Assembly (NCBI RefSeq): GCF_039548895.1
Contig: NZ_JBCLVG010000001.1
Direction: 5' to 3' (one strand)
DNA length: 64,000 nucleotides
Origin: Orlajensenia stereocauli
GTDB lineage: Bacteria; Actinomycetota; Actinomycetes; Actinomycetales; Microbacteriaceae
Shown: piece by piece, positions 30,625 through 39,158 of the stretch
Numbering within the stretch: the first letter of the stretch is position 1
Layout: each line of letters begins with the position of its first letter
Translations under genes and position numbers: made by a program
Notes under the pieces: generated by a model
Database searches by the model: none
Told to the model about the DNA's origin: nothing
The model's input: only the letters and a program-made list of their open reading frames with translations

Positions 30625-31098
30625 TCAGGATCCTTCGACGGAGGAGACGACGGTGCCGGGAGGCTGACCGGTGCCGCGCTCGCTGTCGAGCGCATGTTGC
30701 ACAATGATAACGGCGGCGACCTGGTCGATCACGGGACGCTGCGTCCGCGAGCCGCGACCAGACGATCGCAGGGCCGACTGCGCCGACACCGTGCTGAGCC
30801 TCTCGTCGACCATGCGGACGGGCACGTCGACGGCGGCCTGCAGCGCTCGGGCGAAGCCGAGGGCATCGGCCGTCGAGGCCGTGTGACCGCCCGACATCGC
30901 CAGCGGCAGCCCCACGATCACCTCGAAGGCCTCGAGTTCATCACGGAGCGCCACCAGGCGGGCGATGTCCGCTCCCCCGCCGGCCACGTCGCGCTGGACG
31001 GTCTCGACGGGGGTCGCGAGCATGCCGTGCAGGTCGGAGCGGGCGACGCCGATGCGCACCTTCCCCACATCGACTCCGAGCCGCACTCCTGTCCGCAC
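30625..31098 (-). CDS. ruvX: Holliday junction resolvase-like / rRNA-processing nuclease RuvX (YqgF)
   Basis: YqgF-family RNase H-fold protein, implicated in 16S pre-rRNA 5' processing. The 157-residue product starts at the GTG at 31098 (VRTGVRLGVDVGKVRIGVAR), with the first acidic active-site residue in GVDVG, the second region IVGLPLAMSGG and the later DERLSTVSAQ motif. It lies 5 bases after alaS and just before mltG, the conserved actinobacterial order alaS-ruvX-mltG-aroE. Confidence 0.93.
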   Translation of the reverse strand: MRTGVRLGVDVGKVRIGVARSDLHGMLATPVETVQRDVAGGGADIARLVALRDELEAFEVIVGLPLAMSGGHTASTADALGFARALQAAVDVPVRMVDERLSTVSAQSALRSSGRGSRTQRPVIDQVAAVIIVQHALDSERGTGQPPGTVVSSVEGS

Positions 31099-31103
31099 GG
31101 GGA

Positions 31104-33767
31104 CTACCGGATGGCCCGAACGGCGTCGCGAGCGGCGTCGAGAGCAGCCGGAACGGCCGAGGCGTCGGTTCCACCGCCCTGGGCGAGGTCGTCCTTGCCG
31201 CCACCGCGTCCGCCGAGCGCACCGGCCATGGCGCGCACGATGGCGCCGGCACCGAGGCCGGCGTCGCGGGCTGCCGGGTTGGTCGCCACGATCACGGCGG
31301 GCTTCTCGTTCACCACGGCCGTCAGGGCGACGACGGATGCCGCACTGCCGAGGCGCTCGCGCGCCGCAGTCACCAGTGCGCGCAGGTCGTCGCTCGATGC
31401 GAGGTTCCCGACGTGCTCGGCGACGACGGTGACGTCGCCGACCGTCGTCGCGTTCTGCACCAGGGCGGGAACCCGGTCGCTGAGAGCGCGTGCCTCGAAG
31501 GCCGCGATCTTCTTCTCGGCAGCCTTGAGGTTCGCCATCAGCTCTGCGATGCGCTCGGGGATCTTCTCGCGCGGCGTCTTCAGGTTGGTGGTGAGCTCGG
31601 ACACGATCGCGCGTTCGGCCGCGAGGTCCTTGAAGGCCTCGAGGCCCACGAGTGACTCGACCCTCCGGTTCGTCGAGCCGACGCTCGACTCGCTGACCAG
31701 GTTGATCATGCCGATCTCGGAGCTCGTCGAGACGTGAGTGCCGGCGCAGAGCTCGCGCGACCACGGTCCGCCGATGTCGACCATCCGCACTGTGTCGCCG
31801 TACTTCTCGCCGAAGAGGGCCATAGCGCCGAGCGACTTGGCCTCGTCGACGCTCATCTCGCGAGTCGTCACCTCGAGGTTGTCGCGGATGGCGTTGTTCG
31901 AGATCTCCTCGATCTCGCTGCGGGTCTCGGCGGAGAGCGCCTTGTTCCACCCGAAGTCCAGGCGGAGGTAGCCGGCCTTGTTGAACGATCCCGACTGGTG
32001 CGCTGTCGGGCCGAGCACCTGGCGCAGCGCCGCGTGGATGATGTGCGTTCCGGAGTGCGCCTGACGGGCACCGCGGCGGTTGTCCTCGTCGACGACGCTG
32101 GTGGCGACGGCGTCGACCCCCACCTCGCCGACGCTGACCCGCACCGTGTGGCTGATGAGACCCTTGACGGGCTTCTGCACGTCGAGAACCTCGAGCTCGA
32201 AGCCGGCGCCGACGATGAGGCCGACATCCGCCGCCTGACCGCCGGACTCGGCGTAGAGCGACGTCTCGGCGAGGATGACCTCGGCGGTCTGACCCTCGGT
32301 CGCCTTCGCCACGGACTCGCCGTCCACGATGATGCCGAGCACGCGGGACTGCGTCTGCAACTCGGTGTAGCCGGTGAACACGGTCTCGCCCAGGGCGCGG
32401 AACGGGCTGTAGACGGTGAGGTCGGCCAGCACTGACTTCTTCGAACGCGCGTCGGCCTTGGCGCGGGTGCGCTGCGCGAGCATGAGCTCGTCGAATGCCG
32501 TGCGGTCGACGGTGAGGCCGGCTTCGTCCGCCATCTCGAGGGTGAGCTCGATGGGGAAGCCATAGGTGTCGTGCAGGAGGAAGGCGGTGTCGCCGGGCAG
32601 CGCTGCAGCCTTCTCGGTCTTCGTCTTGGCCACGGCCAGGTCGAGGATGCTGGTGCCGGCCGTCAGCGTGCGGAGGAAGGTCTCCTCCTCGGCGTTCGCG
32701 AGCTGGGCGATCCGCGAGAAGTCGGTCGCGACCTCGGGGTAAGCCGCCTTCATCGCATCGCGCGACGCCGGGAACAGCTCGCCGAAGGTGGCTGTGTCGA
32801 CGCCGAGCAGGCGCATCGCCCGCACCGTGCGGCGCATGAGACGGCGCAGGATGTAGCCGCGGCCCTCGTTCGACGGTGCGACGCCGTCGCTCATGAGCAT
32901 GAGGGACGAGCGCACGTGGTCTGCGATCACGCGCATGCGCACGTCGTCCTCGTGGTCGGCCCCGTAGCGGCGGCCGGAGAGCTCGGCTGCACGATCGAGG
33001 ACAGGCCGCACCTGGTCGATCTCGTACATGTTGTCGACGCCCTGCTTGATGAACGCGACGCGCTCCAGGCCCATGCCGGTGTCGATGTTCTTCTTCGGCA
33101 GCTCGCCGACGATGCGGAAGTCGTACTTCGAGCGCACATCGTCGATGAGGTACTGCATGAAGACGAGGTTCCAGATCTCGACGTACCTGTCGTCATCCGT
33201 CGCGGGTCCACCGTCGATGCCGTAGGCAGGACCCCGGTCGAAGAAGATCTCGGAGCAGGGGCCCGCCGGTCCGGGAACGCCGGTCGACCAGTAGTTGGTG
33301 TCCTTGTCGAGACGCTGGATGCGCTCGTCGGGCAGGCCCGCGACGCGCTTCCAGATCGAGATTGCCTCGTCGTCGTCCTTGTAGACGGTGACCCACAGGT
33401 CCTTCGGGTCGAAGCCGTAGCCGCCATCGGCCTCCGAGGAGGTCAGCAGCTCCCACGCGTACGTGATGGCGCCTTCCTTGAAGTAGTCGCCGAAGGAGAA
33501 GTTGCCGTTCATCTGGAAGAAGGTGCCGTGCCGCGGCGTGCGGCCGACCTCCTCGATGTCGCTGGTGCGGATGCACTTCTGCACGCTCGTGGCGCGCGGG
33601 TACGGAGCCGGGACCACTCCGGTGAGGTACGGCACGAACGGCACCATGCCCGCGACGGTGAACATGAGGGTGGGGTCGTCGCTGACGAGCGACGCTGATG
33701 GCACGACGGTGTGGCCGCGCTCAGCGAAGAACTCGAGCCAGCGCCGGCGGATGTCTGCAGTCTGCAT
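31104..33767 (-). CDS. alaS: Alanyl-tRNA synthetase
   Basis: AlaS charges tRNA-Ala. The 887-residue protein starts MQTADIRRRWLEFFAERGHT and has the class II core (GRTPRHGTFFQMNGNFSFGD, DRGPAYG), the editing domain with the metal-binding HSGTHIIHAAL and CAGTHVS motifs, and the C-terminal DHHA1-type domain (GGRGGGKDDLAQGGG). No T-box leader is evident in the 81 bases upstream; a short perfect hairpin gcgccc-gt-gggcgc lies at 33789-33802. Confidence 0.98.
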   Translation of the reverse strand: MQTADIRRRWLEFFAERGHTVVPSASLVSDDPTLMFTVAGMVPFVPYLTGVVPAPYPRATSVQKCIRTSDIEEVGRTPRHGTFFQMNGNFSFGDYFKEGAITYAWELLTSSEADGGYGFDPKDLWVTVYKDDDEAISIWKRVAGLPDERIQRLDKDTNYWSTGVPGPAGPCSEIFFDRGPAYGIDGGPATDDDRYVEIWNLVFMQYLIDDVRSKYDFRIVGELPKKNIDTGMGLERVAFIKQGVDNMYEIDQVRPVLDRAAELSGRRYGADHEDDVRMRVIADHVRSSLMLMSDGVAPSNEGRGYILRRLMRRTVRAMRLLGVDTATFGELFPASRDAMKAAYPEVATDFSRIAQLANAEEETFLRTLTAGTSILDLAVAKTKTEKAAALPGDTAFLLHDTYGFPIELTLEMADEAGLTVDRTAFDELMLAQRTRAKADARSKKSVLADLTVYSPFRALGETVFTGYTELQTQSRVLGIIVDGESVAKATEGQTAEVILAETSLYAESGGQAADVGLIVGAGFELEVLDVQKPVKGLISHTVRVSVGEVGVDAVATSVVDEDNRRGARQAHSGTHIIHAALRQVLGPTAHQSGSFNKAGYLRLDFGWNKALSAETRSEIEEISNNAIRDNLEVTTREMSVDEAKSLGAMALFGEKYGDTVRMVDIGGPWSRELCAGTHVSTSSEIGMINLVSESSVGSTNRRVESLVGLEAFKDLAAERAIVSELTTNLKTPREKIPERIAELMANLKAAEKKIAAFEARALSDRVPALVQNATTVGDVTVVAEHVGNLASSDDLRALVTAARERLGSAASVVALTAVVNEKPAVIVATNPAARDAGLGAGAIVRAMAGALGGRGGGKDDLAQGGGTDASAVPAALDAARDAVRAIR

Positions 33768-33848
33768 GGGTTCCGTACTCGGTGGGGAGCGCCCGTGGGC
33801 GCGTTCAGATGGACAGTGGTCGGAGGCGACCGGATGCTGCTCGCGAAC

Positions 33849-34040
33849 TCAGTCGGCGTCGATGGCGTCGCGCAGCTCGGCCTCACGACGGCGGTAGCCC
33901 TCGCTCACGGCCTCGCCGAACTCACGGGCCCTGGCGTCGATGGTCGAGAAGAACTGCTTCCCCTCCTGGGTCTTGTTGACCTGGTGGGCGACGGCGAATC
34001 CGGCCGCGATGCCAATGATCAGCCACAAAACGTTCTTCAT
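33849..34040 (-). CDS. Small membrane-anchored conserved hypothetical protein
   Basis: A 63-residue protein with an N-terminal membrane helix (about residues 3-20, VLWLIIGIAAGFAVAHQV) and a charged helical remainder (FFSTIDARAREFGEAVSEGY) likely to form a coiled coil. It sits between the DUF948 gene and alaS on the same strand, an arrangement that suggests a paired membrane function. I know of no assigned function. Confidence 0.75.
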   Translation of the reverse strand: MKNVLWLIIGIAAGFAVAHQVNKTQEGKQFFSTIDARAREFGEAVSEGYRRREAELRDAIDAD

Positions 34041-34088
34041 ATTCGAACCGCTCCTCGTGCTCTCGTGGTGCTTGTCAACAGTACTTCG

Positions 34089-34475
34089 TCAGCGCTTCGC
34101 CGGGGAGCGCTCTGCCCCGCGGGCGAAGCCGAAGGCGGCCACGACGGCCGCCGAGAATCCGGCGAGCTTGATCAGGGGTCCGCCGACGGTCGCGGCGAAC
34201 AGCGCGATCAGCGCCGAGACGTTGCCCGTGACATCGGCCACGTCCTTGGTGATGGTGTCGACCCTGGCCAGTTGCGTGTTCGTCGAGCGCACAGTCTCGG
34301 TGACCTCGCCGACGAGCGGCGTGAGGCTGGAGTTGGCATCGACGATGGAATCGCGGATGGCGTCGAGCACTCCGCCGAACTTGAACAGCAGGATGCCGAT
34401 GAGCACGACCAGCACGGCGAACAGGGCCGTCGCCACCAGACCGACGATGTCTCCAGCTGACACGATGCTCTCCAT
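34089..34475 (-). CDS. DUF948 membrane protein
   Basis: A 128-residue protein with a strong N-terminal membrane helix (about residues 7-30), a middle helical region with the spaced hydrophobics and Thr/Asp pattern of DUF948 (VDANSSLTPLVGEVTETVRS) and a second hydrophobic stretch near 97-118. The C terminus is basic. It lies upstream of the small membrane protein with a 48-base gap. The DUF948 family has no settled function; general stress roles are suggested for Bacillus relatives. Confidence 0.8.
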   Translation of the reverse strand: MESIVSAGDIVGLVATALFAVLVVLIGILLFKFGGVLDAIRDSIVDANSSLTPLVGEVTETVRSTNTQLARVDTITKDVADVTGNVSALIALFAATVGGPLIKLAGFSAAVVAAFGFARGAERSPAKR

Positions 34476-34516
34476 TCCCGAACCGGCATGCTTCCCGACG
34501 TCGAGCTATATGACGA

Positions 34517-34546
34517 AGGGCGGACCATCCGAAGATGATCCGCCCT
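34517..34546 (-). terminator. Hairpin terminator after rpsD
   Basis: Arms agggcggaccatc (34517-34529) and gatgatccgccct (34534-34546) pair with one mismatch around a cgaa tetraloop. On the minus strand it follows the rpsD stop by 15 bases and precedes the DUF948 gene by about 40. The downstream minus-strand sequence (TTCGTCATATAG) has only a short U-rich stretch. Confidence 0.65.
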
Positions 34547-34561
34547 CCAGCGTACTGATGA

Positions 34562-35191
34562 TCAGCGAGCTGCGTAGTACTCCACGACGAGCTGCACTTC
34601 ACAGGTCACGGGGACCTCGGCGCGCTTCGGGCGGCGGACCAGCGTGGCCTGCAGCTTGTCGAGCTCGACCTCGAGGTACGCGGGCACCTTCGGGAGCACG
34701 TCGACGTGACCGCCGGCTGCTGCGACCTGGAAGGGCTCGGTGCCCTCGGAGCGGGCCTTGACGTGGATGAGCTGACCCGGCTTCACGCGGAAGGAGGGGC
34801 GGTCCACGATCTTGCCGTCGACGAGGATGTGACGGTGCACGACCATCTGACGGGCCTGCGCGCTGGTGCGGGCGAAGCCGGCACGGAGCACGAGGGCGTC
34901 GAGACGCATCTCGAGGAGCTCGACCAGGTTCTCACCGGTCAGGCCCTGGGCCTTGCGAGCCTCCTGGAAGGCGATCTTGAGCTGAGCCTCACGGATGTTG
35001 TACTGGGCGCGAAGACGCTGCTTCTCGCGCAGACGAACCGCGTAGTCCGAGTCGGCCTTGCGCTTGGTGCGGCCGTGCTCGCCCGGAGCGTAGGGACGCT
35101 TCTCGAGGTACTTGGCAGCCTTGGGGGTGAGTGCGATTCCGAGCGCACGCGACAAGCGCGTCTTGCTACGGGTACGTGACTTGGTAGACAC
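34562..35191 (-). CDS. rpsD: 30S ribosomal protein S4
   Basis: S4 nucleates assembly of the 30S 5' domain. The 209-residue protein starts (GTG) MSTKSRTRSKTRLSRALGIA and contains the S4 RNA-binding domain (LEMRLDALVLRAGFARTSAQ, ARQMVVHRHILVDG). The cysteine zinc ligands found near the N terminus of some S4 proteins are absent, so it is the zinc-independent form. It is monocistronic here, away from the rpsM-rpsK-rpoA cluster, and preceded by a long leader. Confidence 0.97.
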   Translation of the reverse strand: MSTKSRTRSKTRLSRALGIALTPKAAKYLEKRPYAPGEHGRTKRKADSDYAVRLREKQRLRAQYNIREAQLKIAFQEARKAQGLTGENLVELLEMRLDALVLRAGFARTSAQARQMVVHRHILVDGKIVDRPSFRVKPGQLIHVKARSEGTEPFQVAAAGGHVDVLPKVPAYLEVELDKLQATLVRRPKRAEVPVTCEVQLVVEYYAAR

Positions 35192-35364
35192 GGTTTCCTT
35201 TCGATGAAGAAGATCTCAAACAGTCGTTACCGGCGCACAGGAGTGCCCGGTGAAGTCAGAGGGATCGGCTGCGGGAGAAGACCGGCTACAGGTCGTGTTC
35301 CCTCGGGCTCCGGGTTCCTCGCAGCCGCGCTTGGAATTCCGGGCCTTTGGCCTCCGAAAGCTTA
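35192..35364 (-). promoter_or_regulatory. rpsD promoter candidate and structured 5' leader
   Basis: A minus-strand -10-like TAAGCT (35359-35364) would give an rpsD leader of roughly 160 nucleotides. The leader contains the palindrome GGCCAAAGGCC and a distal 8-base pairing (cggctgcg 35266-35273 with cgcagccg 35320-35327). S4 autoregulates through mRNA leaders in other bacteria, so an autoregulatory site is plausible, not shown. Confidence 0.4.
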
Positions 35365-35413
35365 GCACAACGACCGCCTGCTGCCTGAGCGTCGAATGGA
35401 CGTCGCGGAGGAC

Positions 35414-36778
35414 CTACTTGCCGCGGATGATCCGCAGCAGCTTGGTCAGTCTCGCGCCGACCTCCCGCTCGTTCCCGTGCTCCGTCGGCACGTAGTAGCG
35501 CGTGCCCTTCAGCTCATTCGGCAGGTACTGCTGCTCGACGACGCCGATGGCGTCGTCGTGGGGGTACTTGTAGCCCTTGCCGTGCCCCAGACGCTTGGCG
35601 CCGGCGTAGTGCGCGTCGCGGAGGGGCTTCGGCACCCGGCCGATCTTCCCGGCCTTGACGTCGGCTATCGCGGCGTTGATGCCGTTGTAGGCTGCGTTGG
35701 ACTTCGGCGCGGTCGCCAGGTGCACGACGGCCTGCGCCAGCGGGATGCGTCCCTCGGGCATGCCGATGTACTGCACGGCGTCAGCAGCGGCGATCGCCAC
35801 CACCAGGGCCTGCGGATCGGCCATGCCGATGTCCTCGGATGCCGACACGATGATGCGTCGCGCGATGAACCGTGGATCCTCCCCGGCCTCGATCATGCGG
35901 GCGAGATAGTGCAGGGCCGCATCGACGTCGGAGCCGCGCACGGACTTGATGAACGCGCTGATCACGTCGTAGTGCTCGTCGCCGTTGCGGTCGTAGCGCA
36001 GCAGCGCGCGGTCGACGGCCAGCGCCACCAGCTCGGCCGTGATCACGGGCTTCTTCGCCGTCTTCTTGGCGGCTCCGGATGCCGCCGGACCTGCCGGGGT
36101 CGATCCGGCCGAGACCGACGCCGCCTCGAGCGCCGTCAGCGCGCGTCTGGCGTCTCCGGACGCCAGCCTGATGATGGAGGATCGCGCCTCGTCGTCGAGG
36201 GTGAACTTCCCGTCGAGCCCGCGCGGATCGGACACGGCGCGGTCGACGAGGATGCCCAGGTCGTCGTCGCTCAGGGTCTCGAGGGTGAGCAGGAGCGAGC
36301 GGGACAACAGCGGCGAGATGACGGAGAACGACGGGTTCTCCGTCGTGGCGGCCACGAGGATGACCCAGCCGTTCTCGACGCCCGGGAGCAGTGCGTCCTG
36401 CTGGGCCTTGGTGAATCGGTGGATCTCATCGAGGAAGAGCACTGTGGCGATGCCGTAGAGGTCGCGTGTAGACATCGCCTCGTCCATGACCTGGCGCACG
36501 TCGCGCACGCCGGCGGAGACCGCCGAGAGCTCGACGAAGCGCCGGCCGGAGCTGTGCGCGATCGCCTGGGCCAGCGTCGTCTTGCCCGTGCCGGGCGGAC
36601 CCCAGAGGATGATCGAGACGCTGCCGCGCTCCCCCGTCTTGTCGCTCGCGAGGGCGACGAGCGGGGAACCCGGCGTGAGCAGGTGGCGCTGTCCAGCCAC
36701 CTCCTCGATGCTGCGGGGTCGCATGCGCACGGCGAGCGGCGTCGCGCCGCCGCGCAACCCGAGGCCGGCATCCGTCAT
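35414..36778 (-). CDS. rarA: Replication-associated recombination protein RarA (MgsA) AAA+ ATPase
   Basis: RarA acts at stalled replication forks and is related to clamp-loader ATPases. The 454-residue protein has Walker A ILWGPPGTGKTTLAQAI, Walker B VLFLDEIHRF, sensor I AATTENPSF, and the C-terminal tetramerisation region with VSASEDIGMADPQAL and the signature KSNAAYNGI. A Ala/Pro/Lys-rich linker (TPAGPAASGAAKKTAKKP) interrupts the protein after the AAA+ domain and looks like lineage-specific low complexity. Start ATG at 36778 is chosen over one 39 bases upstream on family length. Confidence 0.94.
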   Translation of the reverse strand: MTDAGLGLRGGATPLAVRMRPRSIEEVAGQRHLLTPGSPLVALASDKTGERGSVSIILWGPPGTGKTTLAQAIAHSSGRRFVELSAVSAGVRDVRQVMDEAMSTRDLYGIATVLFLDEIHRFTKAQQDALLPGVENGWVILVAATTENPSFSVISPLLSRSLLLTLETLSDDDLGILVDRAVSDPRGLDGKFTLDDEARSSIIRLASGDARRALTALEAASVSAGSTPAGPAASGAAKKTAKKPVITAELVALAVDRALLRYDRNGDEHYDVISAFIKSVRGSDVDAALHYLARMIEAGEDPRFIARRIIVSASEDIGMADPQALVVAIAAADAVQYIGMPEGRIPLAQAVVHLATAPKSNAAYNGINAAIADVKAGKIGRVPKPLRDAHYAGAKRLGHGKGYKYPHDDAIGVVEQQYLPNELKGTRYYVPTEHGNEREVGARLTKLLRIIRGK

Positions 36779-36824
36779 CCCCTCAGCGTAATCGGCCCGG
36801 ATGACACTGCTCGGCACGTCGGTT

Positions 36825-36853
36825 TTTCCACTGATGGGCGGCTCCCGTAGAGT
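36825..36853 (+). promoter_or_regulatory. Candidate promoter of the cyclophilin-like PPIase gene
   Basis: TTTCCA (36825-36830) and TAGAGT (36848-36853) are separated by 17 bases in the divergent rarA-PPIase region. A start near 36860 would leave a short leader carrying GAGGAG (36875-36880) before the GTG at 36885. Confidence 0.45.
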
Positions 36854-36884
36854 TCAGCGGAGTTCGCCTATCTCGAGGAGCACC

Positions 36885-37688
36885 GTGGCATCGAACAACC
36901 GTCCGGACCGTGAGACCCGCGAGGCCCGTCAGCGGCTTCGCGCCTACCAGGCCCGGCAGAAGGTTCACCAGCACAGGGTGACCCGGCGCCGTCGCGACAA
37001 CATCATCGCGAGCATCGTCGTCGTGGCCGTCGCCGTCATCGCCGTCGGTGCTCAGCTCGCCTACTTCAACGGCGGCCCGGGCACCCCAGTGGCCGAGCCC
37101 TCCGCCAGCGCCACCCCGACACCGACGCCCACAGCGGCTGCCGGCGAGAACTCCGGCGACGTGCCGCCGGTCTCCGTCGCCGAGGACCGGAGCTGGACCG
37201 GCTCGATGAAGCTCAACGACGTGACCCTCGGCTTCACCCTCGACGGCGCAGCGGCACCGCAGGGCGTCGCGTCGACGGTCAGCCTGATCGAGAGCGGCTT
37301 CTACGAGGGCGTCACCTGCCACCGCCTCACCACGGGAGAGGGCTTCGAGGTGCTGCAGTGCGGCGACCCCGAAGGCACCGGAGCCGGTGGCCCAGGCTAC
37401 AGCTACGGCCCGATCGAGAACGCACCGGCCGACGGCGTCTACCCGGCCGGCACCATCGCCATGGCCCGCCAGGGTGGCAATGCCTACAGCATGGGCAGCC
37501 AGTTCTTCATCGTCTACGGCGACACCACCATCCCGGCGGATGCCGCGGGCGGCTACACGGTCATCGGCACCGTCACAGGCGGGCTCGACGAGCTGAAGTC
37601 GCAGATCACCTCGAAGGGCGTTGAAGGCGGCGCCAGCGACGGCAAGCCGGCCGTTCCCGTGACGATGTCCGACCTGACGGTCAAGTAG
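36885..37688 (+). CDS. Membrane-anchored cyclophilin-type peptidyl-prolyl isomerase
   Basis: A 267-residue protein: basic cytoplasmic N terminus (RETREARQRLRAYQARQKVH), one membrane helix (about residues 44-62, NIIASIVVVAVAVIAVGAQL), a Pro/Thr linker, then an extracytoplasmic cyclophilin domain with FYEGVTCHRLT, GTIAMARQGGN and SQFFIVYGDTTIP. Cyclophilins catalyse proline isomerisation and probably help fold exported proteins here. GTG start at 36885 with GAGGAG four bases upstream; upstream in-frame codons are rejected. A PPIase gene divergent from the rel/rarA region is also found in other actinobacteria. Confidence 0.9.
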   Translation: MASNNRPDRETREARQRLRAYQARQKVHQHRVTRRRRDNIIASIVVVAVAVIAVGAQLAYFNGGPGTPVAEPSASATPTPTPTAAAGENSGDVPPVSVAEDRSWTGSMKLNDVTLGFTLDGAAAPQGVASTVSLIESGFYEGVTCHRLTTGEGFEVLQCGDPEGTGAGGPGYSYGPIENAPADGVYPAGTIAMARQGGNAYSMGSQFFIVYGDTTIPADAAGGYTVIGTVTGGLDELKSQITSKGVEGGASDGKPAVPVTMSDLTVK

Positions 37689-37840
37689 GCGCTCCACGGG
37701 CGGCGAACCCGCCGCTTCCGATACCCGCGCCCCGAGGCGTGGAATAGGCTTATGCCGCTGTGGCCGTCGTCGGCGGCCGATCGAACGTGCGGCATCCGCG
37801 GGGCGAACCCGTGTTGCGCATCACAAACAAGGTGGAACTC

Positions 37841-39073
37841 GTGGTAACTGAGAAAGAGCACCCCTGGGGTCGCGTCGACGAGACGGGCACGGTCTTCGTG
37901 CGCGAAGCTGACGGCGAACGGGAAGTGGGTCAGTTCCCCGACGGCACACCGGAAGAGGCCCTCGGCTACTTCGAGCGCAAGTACACCGACCTGGCCGGTC
38001 AGGTCACCCTGCTCGAGCAGCGCGCCAAGCGCGGCGGCCCCGCCGTCGACATCTCGAAGGCCGTGTCGACGCTGAGCTCGACCATCTCGACGGCGAACGC
38101 CGTCGGCGACCTGGCCTCGCTCACTCGCCGTCTCGACGCCCTCGGAGGCACCGTCTCCGAGCTGACCGAAGCGCAGAGCGCCGAGGAGAAGGCGGCGTCC
38201 GAAGCGGCCGTCGTCGAGCGCACGGCCATCGTCGAGGCCGCCGAGGCCCTCGCTGCAGCCGACCCGGCGAAGACGCAGTGGAAGCAGGCCACGGCCGAGC
38301 TCGACGCCCTCTTCGCCCGGTGGCAGACCCATCAGCAGGAGGGTCCGCGCATCCCGAAGGCGGCCGCCAACGAGCTCTGGAAGCGATTCCGTGCGGCTCG
38401 CACGACCATCGAGCAGCACCGCAAGGCGTTCTTCGCCGATCTCGACTCCGCCCACCGCGACGTGCGCACCCGCAAGCAGTCGCTCATCGAGCAGGCCGAG
38501 GCGCTCGCACCGAAGGGTGCTGACGGCATCCCCACCTACCGCAACCTCCTCGAGGACTGGAAGACGGCGGGTCGGGCGGGCAAGAAGCAGGACGACGCCC
38601 TGTGGGCCCGCTTCAAGGCGGCCGGTGACGTGCTGTACGGAGCCAAGGCCGAGGTCGACGCGCAGGAGAACGAGGAGTACTCGGGCAACCTGACGCTGAA
38701 GCTGGCCCTGCTCGACGAGGCCGAGCCGATCCTCGCCGAGACCGACCGCACGAAGGCGCGCACGGCCCTCACCTCCATCCAGCGCCGCTGGGACGAGATC
38801 GGCAAGGTCCCCCGCGACCAGGTGAAGGTCGTCGAGGAGCGCCTGCGCAAGATCGAGGCTGCCGTGCGCAAGCTCGACGATGACCACTGGAAGCGCAACA
38901 ACCCCGAGACGAAGGCCCGCACCGAGGGCCTCGCCGGACAGCTGAACGACGCCATCGCCAAGCTCGAGGCCGACCTCGAGAAGGCCACGGCCTCGAAGGA
39001 CGCTAAGGCGATCGCCGACGCCACCGAGGCGCTGGAGACCCGCAAGGCCTGGCTGAAGGCCATCGGCCAGTAG
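37841..39073 (+). CDS. DUF349 coiled-coil protein
   Basis: A 410-residue, highly charged, mostly alpha-helical protein with repeated DUF349 units recognisable by W and R/K positions (WKQATAELDALFARW, ELWKRFRAARTTIEQHRKAF, WARFKAAGDVLYGAK, IQRRWDEIGKVPRDQVK). Function is not established for actinobacterial members. The N-terminal ~60 residues (HPWGRVDETGTVFVREADGE) form a separate beta-type segment. Start taken at the GTG at 37841, preceded by AAGGTGGAA; other in-frame starts exist up to 37760. It ends in a clear hairpin. Confidence 0.85.
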   Translation: MVTEKEHPWGRVDETGTVFVREADGEREVGQFPDGTPEEALGYFERKYTDLAGQVTLLEQRAKRGGPAVDISKAVSTLSSTISTANAVGDLASLTRRLDALGGTVSELTEAQSAEEKAASEAAVVERTAIVEAAEALAAADPAKTQWKQATAELDALFARWQTHQQEGPRIPKAAANELWKRFRAARTTIEQHRKAFFADLDSAHRDVRTRKQSLIEQAEALAPKGADGIPTYRNLLEDWKTAGRAGKKQDDALWARFKAAGDVLYGAKAEVDAQENEEYSGNLTLKLALLDEAEPILAETDRTKARTALTSIQRRWDEIGKVPRDQVKVVEERLRKIEAAVRKLDDDHWKRNNPETKARTEGLAGQLNDAIAKLEADLEKATASKDAKAIADATEALETRKAWLKAIGQ

Positions 39074-39094
39074 TCCACAGCCCGAACGACCGCC

Positions 39095-39124
39095 GGCCCC
39101 GACGCACAGAATCGCGTCGGGGCC
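39095..39124 (+). terminator. Hairpin terminator after the DUF349 gene
   Basis: Perfect 11-base arms ggccccgacgc (39095-39105) and gcgtcggggcc (39114-39124) around an 8-base loop, starting 22 bases after the stop codon. There is no U-run, as is common in high-GC actinobacteria. Confidence 0.7.
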
Positions 39125-39158
39125 GTCGGCGTTCCGGGCGGGCGACCATGCTGGACGG

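Noticed and set aside
33768..33848. Possible T-box leader before alaS
   Set aside because: Too short, with no T-box consensus; only a 6-base hairpin is present.
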